In this document: piece after piece, positions 23,391-30,071 of the stretch
How positions within the stretch are numbered: position 1 is the stretch's first letter
Layout of the letters: each line of letters opens with the position of its first letter
NCBI GenBank assembly: GCA_020343655.1
Contig: CP070805.1
Location: forward strand, 1,265,003-1,298,995
Origin: Promethearchaeota archaeon
Lineage (GTDB): Archaea > Asgardarchaeota > Lokiarchaeia > Sigyniarchaeales > SOKP01
DNA length: 33,993 bases
Reading direction: 5' to 3'
Position numbers and translations under genes: made by a program
Notes under the pieces: generated by a model
What the model was told of the DNA's origin: nothing
The model's input: only the letters and a program-made list of their open reading frames with translations
The model's database searches: none

Positions 23391-24557
23391 CTAAACTTTA
23401 ATTTCCTCGAGATATTTCTTAAAAATGAAATACAAAATTAAACCAATTAAAAAACCAATAGCTATGTTTATTAAGAAGCAAATTATCGCTGAAATTAATA
23501 TTATCGTAAAAGATTTGAGGTTAAAATCTTTTAATGCTATTCTACCTAACAGAAAGGCGGTATAAATGAGCATCGCCCCCAAAACAGCCATTGGAAAATT
23601 TTGAAAAATTTCAAGTAATGCTTGGGAAAAAAATAAACCTAGAATAAGTTCCATTATTCCCTCCAAGATCATCGAACCGCCTGTCCTTGCACCAAATGCA
23701 TATTGGGACATTAAACCCCCAGAACCATGACATAGGGGCATACCTACAAAAAAAGGATTAATCAAATTCATAGCACCCATATTAAAAGCTAAGATATTAG
23801 CGTCAATCCCTTTCTTCTCTGGAAATAGTTCTTTGACTAATACAATAGTAGCAATCATTACATTAGTTAAGGTTAAAAATAATTGGGCAATTCCCGCATA
23901 TAACATTCCTAGTAGAAAATTCTGCCAAGTTGGAAACTCAAAGGCTAATATTGGCCATCCAAATTGCAAATGAGTGATATTAATAGAGCCTGTAAAAAGC
24001 TTGATTAAAATTCCGCCAATTGTTAGAACAATAGCAGAGGGAATGGGTTTATTTTTAATTAAAATTAAAATTATCAAAATAGAAAAAATACCAAACCATG
24101 GATTTTCACTAAATAATACAATCCCAGTCCACCCTAAAATTAAAGCTAAACCAAGTTGTATCCCCCTTACGGCAATAATTGGTACTTTACTTACGATCTT
24201 ATTTAGTTTTCTTGAAAATCCAAGAACAAGCCATATAACTCCAGTACCAAATCCAGTGGAAATTACCATATTAGGAGTCCAAGGAGGATTAGATGATATA
24301 GCTACTGTACCAATTGTCTTTTGTGGTTGTACAGGAAGCGGAAGGTTAAATTTTATCCCTATTATGATATTTGTTATTCCTAATGTAAGGAAAATTCCTG
24401 CTGGGTTCAAACCTACTATTGATATATATCCAATTATAAATGGAATTAATGTTCCCCAATCTCCAAAAGCTCCACCAAATTCTCTTAAAGTAAATTTTTT
24501 GTGTTTTTTTTCAGTTTCTTTTTCAAAAACACTATTATTTGATTCCAAATCAATCAA
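23391..24557 (-). CDS. MOT1/SulP-related molybdate or sulfate transporter
   Basis: Protein of 388 residues with about ten to twelve membrane helices. Family motifs: REFGGAFGDWGTLIPFI near residues 25-41, PLPVQPQKTIG near 73-83 and MPLCHGSGGLMSQYAFGARTGG near 265-286 (given here from its start, 22 residues described by position). These mark the MOT1-type molybdate/sulfate permeases. It starts at TTG, since no ATG precedes the first conserved helix; TTTAATAAC about 27 nt upstream may be the TATA box. Molybdate or tungstate would feed cofactor enzymes elsewhere in the genome; none is encoded here. Confidence 0.85.
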   Translation of the reverse strand: MIDLESNNSVFEKETEKKHKKFTLREFGGAFGDWGTLIPFIIGYISIVGLNPAGIFLTLGITNIIIGIKFNLPLPVQPQKTIGTVAISSNPPWTPNMVISTGFGTGVIWLVLGFSRKLNKIVSKVPIIAVRGIQLGLALILGWTGIVLFSENPWFGIFSILIILILIKNKPIPSAIVLTIGGILIKLFTGSINITHLQFGWPILAFEFPTWQNFLLGMLYAGIAQLFLTLTNVMIATIVLVKELFPEKKGIDANILAFNMGAMNLINPFFVGMPLCHGSGGLMSQYAFGARTGGSMILEGIMELILGLFFSQALLEIFQNFPMAVLGAMLIYTAFLLGRIALKDFNLKSFTIILISAIICFLINIAIGFLIGLILYFIFKKYLEEIKV

Positions 24558-24693
24558 ATATATTAAAAATACTAAAGTTATTAAATTTCTTAAATTAAGT
24601 TATACGCAAGGGAGCAATTTTATCATAAAAATTCCAGAATCATTCTAAATAATAATAATTCTTGAACCTGATACTACCTTTTTTAAATCTACT

Positions 24694-25677
24694 TTATAAC
24701 AATAATTTGAATAAATCTACAGCTTTTGGATGAATCTTACATTGTTTACTAAATCGACGAAGAATCCACCAACAAGAAGGACAATAAGTAGTAACATAAT
24801 CTAGATCTTCTTGGTCAAAATCAGACATTCTCTTACGTGCAATTAGTTCTATTATATCAGTTCGTCCCATCCAACCAGATCCACCACCACAACACCAATG
24901 AGGAACATCTATAACGGTGTATCCACTCTTTTTGAGAATATCATTAATAATTTTATCTACTCCTTCTTTACCTCTGTTAATTAATTGACAGAGATGTTGT
25001 ACTCCCACTCTACCTGTTTTACGCACAATTGAAGGTTTTAAGTATTCAGAAACATATCTCACGTCAGCATTTAAACCTTCCATTTCATTTTTGAAAAGAT
25101 AGTAACAAGCCGGACATAAACAAATTATCTCTTTAAAATTTTTTGAATTAAAAATCTCTCTATTTTCCTTTACACATGTTTCATACTCATCTTTTAACCC
25201 ACTAATTTTTAAATGCCATCCACAACAAATTTCAGTATCTAAAATAGTGAAATCAACCTCTTTTTGTAGTAGATATTGAATAGCATGTTCAGTGTACTGT
25301 GGAATTCTTATCGTAGAGAGACAACCCATAAAAAAAAGAGTGTCAGATTCACTCTTAATTCCCTTTAGCTTTTTTATTCTCATTTTATTTGTAGGATAAG
25401 GTGATCTATATTTCTCAAAATATTCACGCATTTCACTAATTCCTTCAAAAGTATTATTGTCTTCGATATATTTTTCCTTTAATGAAATACGTTCATTTTC
25501 AGTTTTACATTCTCCGCAATGTACACAATTGTAGAGTTTATCAAAATCATCTGAGGCAAATTTAATGTTATCTTTTTTATCGATAAGTTCTTTTACTGTT
25601 TCATCGCTTAGAAAGTGATATGGATCGACCTCGTCAGTGGGATAGTTTTTCCTTCCTTTTATCCTCTCTTTAACCAT
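24694..25677 (-). CDS. Two-CCG-domain Fe-S protein (HdrB/HdrD-like)
   Basis: Protein of 327 residues. Two CCG motifs of the type that holds non-cubane 4Fe-4S clusters in heterodisulfide reductase are seen: FMGCL, then TEICCGWH, then CLCPACYYLF; and QHLC, then HWCCGGGSGW, then TYCPSCWWIL. The N-terminal ferredoxin-like segment has only CVHCGEC, without the fourth Cys and Pro, so a normal cubane there is doubtful. The ATG at 25677 is preferred over a GTG nine bases upstream because GTGA sits 5 nt before it. No HdrA or membrane partner is adjacent, so it is a stand-alone thiol/disulfide or electron-transfer enzyme of unknown substrate. Confidence 0.8.
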   Translation of the reverse strand: MVKERIKGRKNYPTDEVDPYHFLSDETVKELIDKKDNIKFASDDFDKLYNCVHCGECKTENERISLKEKYIEDNNTFEGISEMREYFEKYRSPYPTNKMRIKKLKGIKSESDTLFFMGCLSTIRIPQYTEHAIQYLLQKEVDFTILDTEICCGWHLKISGLKDEYETCVKENREIFNSKNFKEIICLCPACYYLFKNEMEGLNADVRYVSEYLKPSIVRKTGRVGVQHLCQLINRGKEGVDKIINDILKKSGYTVIDVPHWCCGGGSGWMGRTDIIELIARKRMSDFDQEDLDYVTTYCPSCWWILRRFSKQCKIHPKAVDLFKLLL

Positions 25678-25779
25678 AAAATTCACGATATTATATTCTT
25701 ATTTTGATTCAAAGAAGTCTTTAAAACTTATGTGATGTAGTCAATATTGCTTTAAAACAATTTAAAAAAAAGAAAAATT

Positions 25780-25935
25780 TTAATCTTTTTTAAGTTTTAC
25801 TTCTGTTCTTTGAACTCCAACTTCTTTATTACTTGGTAATGGGGTTCCACAGTGATCTCTTAATCTCTCACTTTCTTTAAATACTTTATCAAGTTCTTCT
25901 TCTAATTCCTCATCAGAAATTTCTTCATTTGTCAT
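25780..25935 (-). CDS. Small acidic protein, 51 residues
   Basis: The chain starts MTNEEISDEELEEELDKVFK, has a single cysteine in RDHCGTPLP, and ends VKLKKD. The first half is a predicted acidic helix. It lies in the same orientation between the CCG protein and the FTR-like gene. The frame, the ATG and the change from acidic helix to Gly/Pro-containing tail suggest a real product, but there is no Shine-Dalgarno and no recognised family. Confidence 0.4.
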   Translation of the reverse strand: MTNEEISDEELEEELDKVFKESERLRDHCGTPLPSNKEVGVQRTEVKLKKD

Positions 25936-26043
25936 AATTAACTAAGAGGAACTGTATTATTTAAGGATTTTATTTATAATTAAAAAATTCATTAAGATTT
26001 CTTAATATGAATTAACAGAAAAAAAGAGAATTTATAATAAGAT

Positions 26044-26409
26044 TTATTTTTTAAAATATTCTAAAACTGCCTTTTCCTTCTCAACAGGTCTTCTTTCAGG
26101 AACAAGAACAAAAATTTTTCCAACAGTTTCATAGAAATCTGTTCGTAAATATAAATTACAGTAACATGCACCATATTCTTTTATATCTAATGGGGCGTAA
26201 TCGCAAGGACATATTAAATCTCTATCCAAATCTCGATTGCCTGAAGCAAGACGACATGGACACGATTGATATCCATAAGTTTTCTTATTTTCTACTAAAC
26301 CGTTAATTAAATTACTTAAAGTTTCTTGATCTTTATTTAGTATCCAAGTATTTGTTTTGCAAACCATACCACAATATTCCATCATTCCTTCTTTAGTTTC
26401 CATATCCAT
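26044..26409 (-). CDS. Ferredoxin:thioredoxin reductase catalytic-subunit-like protein
   Basis: Protein of 121 residues. The FTR signature is present: C50-P-C52, C67-P-C69 and C82-Y-C84. In this family the motif holds a 4Fe-4S cluster next to a disulfide that passes ferredoxin electrons to a thioredoxin or glutaredoxin. The usual third pair is CHC; here it is CYC. The spacings are 14 and 12 residues rather than the plant 16 and 8. Two extra cysteines lie near the N-terminus (YCGMVC, C13 and C17). There is no variable subunit, as expected outside plants and cyanobacteria. GGAGGGA lies 6 nt before the ATG. The glutaredoxin gene ends one base upstream, so the two are coupled and the glutaredoxin is the likely partner. 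Confidence 0.85.
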   Translation of the reverse strand: MDMETKEGMMEYCGMVCKTNTWILNKDQETLSNLINGLVENKKTYGYQSCPCRLASGNRDLDRDLICPCDYAPLDIKEYGACYCNLYLRTDFYETVGKIFVLVPERRPVEKEKAVLEYFKK

Positions 26410-26410
26410 T

Positions 26411-26722
26411 CTAATTCCCTCCAGATTTCATTAATTCTTCATATCTATTTGGATTATAACCTACTACAAATTCATCATCACAGATCATAAAAGGATATGA
26501 GATTCTAGATTGATACGTATCTCTTAAATAATCTATTATCTTTGATTTCTCTTTAAAGTCAATTTTATCAACATCTACATATCTATATTTTACATCATGA
26601 TCTTTAAGCCAAGCCTTACACTTTTTACACCACATACAAGTAGATAATGTAAGAATCGTAATATCTCTACTTTTTTTGGAACCTTCAACGGTTTCTGCTA
26701 ATTTTTCGATAAGTTCTGACAT
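26411..26722 (-). CDS. Glutaredoxin-like protein
   Basis: Protein of 103 residues. The thioredoxin fold begins at ITILTLSTC with C29-M-W-C32, and a third cysteine at C35 (CMWCKKC). ISYPFMICDDEFVVGYNP carries the cis-proline and the Gly-Tyr that ends glutaredoxin domains. The gene is upstream of and nearly abuts the FTR-like gene, an arrangement that makes this protein its probable electron acceptor. GAGGAAA lies about 11 nt before the ATG. Confidence 0.85.
   Translation of the reverse strand: MSELIEKLAETVEGSKKSRDITILTLSTCMWCKKCKAWLKDHDVKYRYVDVDKIDFKEKSKIIDYLRDTYQSRISYPFMICDDEFVVGYNPNRYEELMKSGGN
26416..26422 (-). promoter_or_regulatory. Shine-Dalgarno of the FTR-like gene
   Basis: GGAGGGA on the minus strand, 6 nt before the ATG at 26409. 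It is located in the last codons of the glutaredoxin gene. Confidence 0.65.
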
Positions 26723-26760
26723 AGTTTTATTCTTTCCTCATTTTTATTAAAGTTTTTGAC

Positions 26761-27210
26761 TCAAATAGATTTAACATTAAGTTTCCAATTTGGATCGATA
26801 CACTCAAAAGCTTCTTCAGTTAATTTTCTAACATCACTGTGGCATGAATCTAATAATATCCCTAAATGTTTAAGCGCTCTTTTATCTCCAATTTTCATAA
26901 GACTTTCAATAATTACAAACAATCTCTTTTTATCTTGATCTTCTTCAGGTTTTTCTAGTTCTTCGTTCAAAAAATCAATAATTAACATTGTAGCTTTTGG
27001 GTCTTTAATTTCACCCATGGCTTCTATAATTCGATTAACAACGACAGCATCTTCTTCGGATTTTAAAGCTCTAGCTAACATATTAGTAGCCCGACGTTCT
27101 TTCAATTTTCCAAGATTTTGCGCAGCAATCGCCCTTTCTTTCCAACTTGAACTATGAAATAGTTTATTTATATAGCCATTAAAGGCTTCATTTTGAATTT
27201 TTTGATCCAT
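26761..27210 (-). CDS. HEAT-repeat protein
   Basis: Protein of 149 residues. Three to four helical repeats of about 30 residues are visible, with Arg-Ala-Ile-Ala-Ala and Gly-Lys-Leu/Gly-Glu-Ile patterns: RAIAAQNLGKLKERRATNML, RIIEAMGEIKDPKATMLI and SLMKIGDKRALKHLGILL. This is the PBS-lyase-type HEAT architecture used for protein-protein contacts. It probably serves as an adaptor; it is 38 bp upstream of the glutaredoxin-FTR pair and could belong to that operon. No catalytic residues are expected. Confidence 0.7.
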   Translation of the reverse strand: MDQKIQNEAFNGYINKLFHSSSWKERAIAAQNLGKLKERRATNMLARALKSEEDAVVVNRIIEAMGEIKDPKATMLIIDFLNEELEKPEEDQDKKRLFVIIESLMKIGDKRALKHLGILLDSCHSDVRKLTEEAFECIDPNWKLNVKSI

Positions 27211-27459
27211 ATTAAGATATGAATAAGAATAAGAAATAAGAACCTGATCATAATAATTTATTAAAAAATTCAGAAAATAAAATTAAAATTTTAGCAAAAA
27301 ACGTATTTAATTTTTATTTTTAGGGGTTATCGATGACAATCTTTCATAGTATCTAAAAATAATTCTATGATTAATTCATTGAATAATCATTTTTTTGCTT
27401 TATAAAAATTATAATTTAGAAGATAAAGCTTTTTTACACCCCACGTTTATAATTTTAAT

Positions 27460-27753
27460 ATGGAATCAAAGACACCTTTACTTATAACAAAGGAAGATTG
27501 CGATAGGTGCCACGAATTAAAAGAGTGGTTGAATGAACGTAATGTTCGATATATTGAACGAGATATAAGTGATGAGGAATTTGTCCACGAGCTATTACAT
27601 GATGACAATTTTTTAACAACATTTTGTGATGCGGATGGTTGTATAGTGAATACACCAGTAGTAATTCATAAAGGAAAATACTGGTTCAAAGAGCTCTGGG
27701 GTATTTCTGGCCTTAGAGAAAATGAGGCAAAGAAATTATTCGGAGTTAAATAG
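27460..27753 (+). CDS. Glutaredoxin/thioredoxin-fold protein
   Basis: Protein of 97 residues. It starts with PLLITKEDCDRCHELKEWL, so the redox pair is C14/C17 (CDRC) at the start of the first helix, and NTPVVIHKGKYW supplies the cis-proline. Two more cysteines lie in TFCDADGC, an insertion before the cis-proline strand that is unusual for glutaredoxins and could form a second disulfide or metal site. It stands alone on the plus strand, convergent with the iron-sulfur flavoprotein gene. TAG stop. Confidence 0.75.
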   Translation: MESKTPLLITKEDCDRCHELKEWLNERNVRYIERDISDEEFVHELLHDDNFLTTFCDADGCIVNTPVVIHKGKYWFKELWGISGLRENEAKKLFGVK

Positions 27754-27762
27754 TTTTTTTTT
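27754..27762 (+). terminator. Oligo-T terminator after the CDRC glutaredoxin-like gene
   Basis: Nine T residues directly after the stop codon, in the 7-bp gap to the convergent gene. Confidence 0.45.
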
Positions 27763-28375
27763 AAATTTTAAATTTTATTTTTTTAAATTCTCCTAATCTT
27801 TTTATTACTTTTCGGATTGTTCGTAGTCCTTCTTCATCTTGTTCAATACCTTGTTTTCCCATATCCTTACTCCATAAGCTTGCTCCAAGATTGGCTCCGA
27901 ATGCGCCACCAGATACAGAAATAATATGATTTTGTTGATAAAAGTCTAATATCGTTCTAATAGCAATCTCTTGACCTCCACTACGATCTCCACCAACAGC
28001 TAAAGCAGCTCCTATTTTTCCTTTAAATACATCGGGATTTTTCGCTAATAACGCCCTACAACGATCCATAACTGCTTTTAATTGTCCTGATAAATTTCCT
28101 TGAAATACGGGAGTGCATAAAAGAAGAAATTTCGCTTCTTCTAACTTAATATATAGATCTTGCATGTCATCTTTATTAACACACCCCTTTTTCTCCCTAA
28201 TACAAAAATCACAATGAAGACAAAAGTTAATCTCTTTATTTCTCACACTCCAAAAAGCTATTTCAAATCCAAATTTTTCAGTGGCATAATTTAAAGCATA
28301 CTCAACTGCGTATTGAGTTCCCTGTTTTCTTGGGCTTCCGCATATACCTAAAAGTAGATTCTTATTTTCAACCAT
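27761..28375 (-). CDS. Iron-sulfur flavoprotein
   Basis: Protein of 204 residues. The flavodoxin-like NADPH-dependent-FMN-reductase fold starts with LLLGICGSPRKQGT. The compact cluster motif C52-x2-C55-x2-C58-x6-C65 identifies the archaeal/clostridial Isf family. CTPVFQGNLSGQLKAVMDR is the conserved FMN-site region. Isf proteins take electrons from ferredoxin and can reduce O2 or H2O2 in Methanosarcina, so a role in oxidant removal fits the neighbouring rubredoxin and thioredoxin genes. Divergent from the HTH_10 regulator across 86 bp. Confidence 0.88.
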   Translation of the reverse strand: MVENKNLLLGICGSPRKQGTQYAVEYALNYATEKFGFEIAFWSVRNKEINFCLHCDFCIREKKGCVNKDDMQDLYIKLEEAKFLLLCTPVFQGNLSGQLKAVMDRCRALLAKNPDVFKGKIGAALAVGGDRSGGQEIAIRTILDFYQQNHIISVSGGAFGANLGASLWSKDMGKQGIEQDEEGLRTIRKVIKRLGEFKKIKFKI

Positions 28376-28431
28376 AATAATCTAATTTACTTGGTTTAAT
28401 TAATAATTATTCTTTATTGGATAAAAAAAAG

Positions 28432-28440
28432 TTTTAAATT
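28432..28440 (+). promoter_or_regulatory. TATA box of the HTH_10 regulator gene
   Basis: TTTTAAATT centred 26 nt before the ATG at 28462, implying a leaderless transcript. Confidence 0.5.
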
Positions 28441-28461
28441 CTTAAACACTAATATTTAAAG

Positions 28462-29115
28462 ATGGATTCAAGTAAACCGAGTCTAGCAAGAATAAAGATT
28501 AAATTTCCAGAACAGCTATGGATCTCTGAAATTTTTAAAAACTTTCCTGATGTTAAAATGGAAATTTCACATTTTCTTCCGTATGATCTTGAGAAGTCGA
28601 TAGGTAATTGTCTAATTGAGATAATGCATTATAATATAGATTCTATAATAGAACAAGTCAGTGTTCATCCTTCTGTATTTGAGCTAAGCGTTTTAGAACA
28701 GGAAGAAAATCAAGTAAAATTTAACGTAAAAACAAAAGATCCGTATTTATTGTATGCTATAATAAAATGTGGAGTACTTGTAGATTTCCCAGTAAGAGTA
28801 GAAGATGGTTTTGCTTATTGGAGGTTAATATCAAGTCGAGACCGGATAGATCAACTCTTAACTCTTTTTGAAGAGAAAAATATTAACTTCGAATTGCTTA
28901 GAATCGGGATTGCTCCATATAACATTGACGATGAGAAATATAAATTGACTTTGGATGAATTAAATGTTCTTGATAAAGCTGTATCCTCTGGTTTTTTTGA
29001 AATTCCTAGAAAGATTTCTCTTGAAGAATTAGCTAACGAATTAGGTAAATCTAAATCAGCTCTTTCAGTAATGCTTAGAAAAATCATTAAAAAGAAAGTT
29101 TTATTTGAAAAATAA
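28462..29115 (+). CDS. HTH_10 (Bat-type) transcriptional regulator
   Basis: Protein of 217 residues. The C-terminal 55 residues match the HTH_10 signature: LNVLDKAVSSGFFEIPRKIS, then LEELANELGKSKSALSVMLR. The N-terminal about 150 residues form an alpha-beta domain of the kind that precedes HTH_10 in bacterio-opsin-activator-like regulators; no PAS or GAF signature is obvious. It is divergent from the iron-sulfur flavoprotein and convergent with the ferredoxin gene next to the CooS homologue, so either could be a target. Confidence 0.82.
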   Translation: MDSSKPSLARIKIKFPEQLWISEIFKNFPDVKMEISHFLPYDLEKSIGNCLIEIMHYNIDSIIEQVSVHPSVFELSVLEQEENQVKFNVKTKDPYLLYAIIKCGVLVDFPVRVEDGFAYWRLISSRDRIDQLLTLFEEKNINFELLRIGIAPYNIDDEKYKLTLDELNVLDKAVSSGFFEIPRKISLEELANELGKSKSALSVMLRKIIKKKVLFEK

Positions 29116-29122
29116 AAAAAAA

Positions 29123-29908
29123 CTATATCCATTCTTCTTTTAAGATGTTACCTTGTATGCCTACAATAACGTATTTTATAGGAACTTTTCGGCTTGCTCG
29201 TTTAGCACCTTCTTGTGCTAAAGCTAATAAACCTGAACAACAAGGAACTTCCATAATTGCAACCGTCAATGTGTTTATTTTTGCGTCATCAATCAAAGAT
29301 TTAATCTTTTCAATATAAATCTCTTTACCTTGGTCAAGTTTAGGACAAGCTATCGCAATTGATTTTTGTTTCAAGAAATCTCTATGAAAATCTCCGTATG
29401 AAAACCCTACACAATCCGCCGAAAGAAGAACATCTGCTCCTTGGTAATAAGGTGCTCGAGGATTAATTAAATGCATTTGAACAGGCCATTGTCTTAATGC
29501 TGAAGGAATCTTTCCAATTGCTTCTTTTTCCACTTTTGATTCCTCAAAAACCATTGTTTGGGCAGAAGGACAACCACATTGGTGAGCATGCTCAGTTACA
29601 ATTTGTTTCATTTGTTCTGCTTCTTTTTGTTCATTATGTTTCATTGATTCTAAATGTTTCTCAACAGCCTCCTCATCGAACTCTAAAGCTTCTCTTTCAA
29701 TAATTTCAAGCGCACCCTCTGGGCAACCAGAAATGCACGCACCGAGACCATCACAGAAAATTTCATTTATCACCCTAGCTTTTCCATCGATTACCTTTAA
29801 AGCTCCCTCTGCACAATCCACCACGCAATTTCCGCATCCTGTACAAAGATCATCATCAATTTTAATAATTTTTCTTTTTACTATTTTATGTTGTTTTGCT
29901 TCAGTCAT
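29123..29908 (-). CDS. Ferredoxin-domain Fe-S protein adjacent to the CooS homologue
   Basis: Protein of 261 residues. The N-terminal domain has a standard 4Fe-4S motif (C22, C25, C28, C32) and an atypical second one, CDGLGACISGCPEGAL (C52, C58, C62), where the usual second Cys is missing; a three-Cys cluster or an extra ligand is needed. The middle has HQCGCPS (C111, C113). The C-terminal domain carries ADCVGFSYGDF and VPCCSGL. This type of protein is often found near Hcp or CooS-like genes as an electron carrier. It has its own TATA box and is 163 bp downstream of the CooS homologue on the same strand. TAG stop. Confidence 0.8.
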   Translation of the reverse strand: MTEAKQHKIVKRKIIKIDDDLCTGCGNCVVDCAEGALKVIDGKARVINEIFCDGLGACISGCPEGALEIIEREALEFDEEAVEKHLESMKHNEQKEAEQMKQIVTEHAHQCGCPSAQTMVFEESKVEKEAIGKIPSALRQWPVQMHLINPRAPYYQGADVLLSADCVGFSYGDFHRDFLKQKSIAIACPKLDQGKEIYIEKIKSLIDDAKINTLTVAIMEVPCCSGLLALAQEGAKRASRKVPIKYVIVGIQGNILKEEWI

Positions 29909-29930
29909 GATTAAATCAAATGGAAGTGAT

Positions 29931-29940
29931 TATATATTTT
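29931..29940 (-). promoter_or_regulatory. TATA box of the ferredoxin-domain gene
   Basis: AAAATATATA on the minus strand, centred 27 nt before the ATG at 29908. There is no Shine-Dalgarno. Confidence 0.45.
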
Positions 29941-30071
29941 TAATTTCGAACATGTTCAAATAATAACTTGAAATAGGATCAGGAAGAGTGTTCTCTAAAA
30001 ATTAAAAATCTATTTTACCAATCCGTTAAAAACAGCTTTTTTTGAGAAAATTAAAAAAATAATTTTATTTA

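Noticed and set aside
23974..24648. A 224-codon open frame on the plus strand
   Set aside because: It is antisense to the MOT1-type transporter, whose motifs are unmistakable; its Ile/Pro-rich composition is what the reverse of a membrane protein gives.
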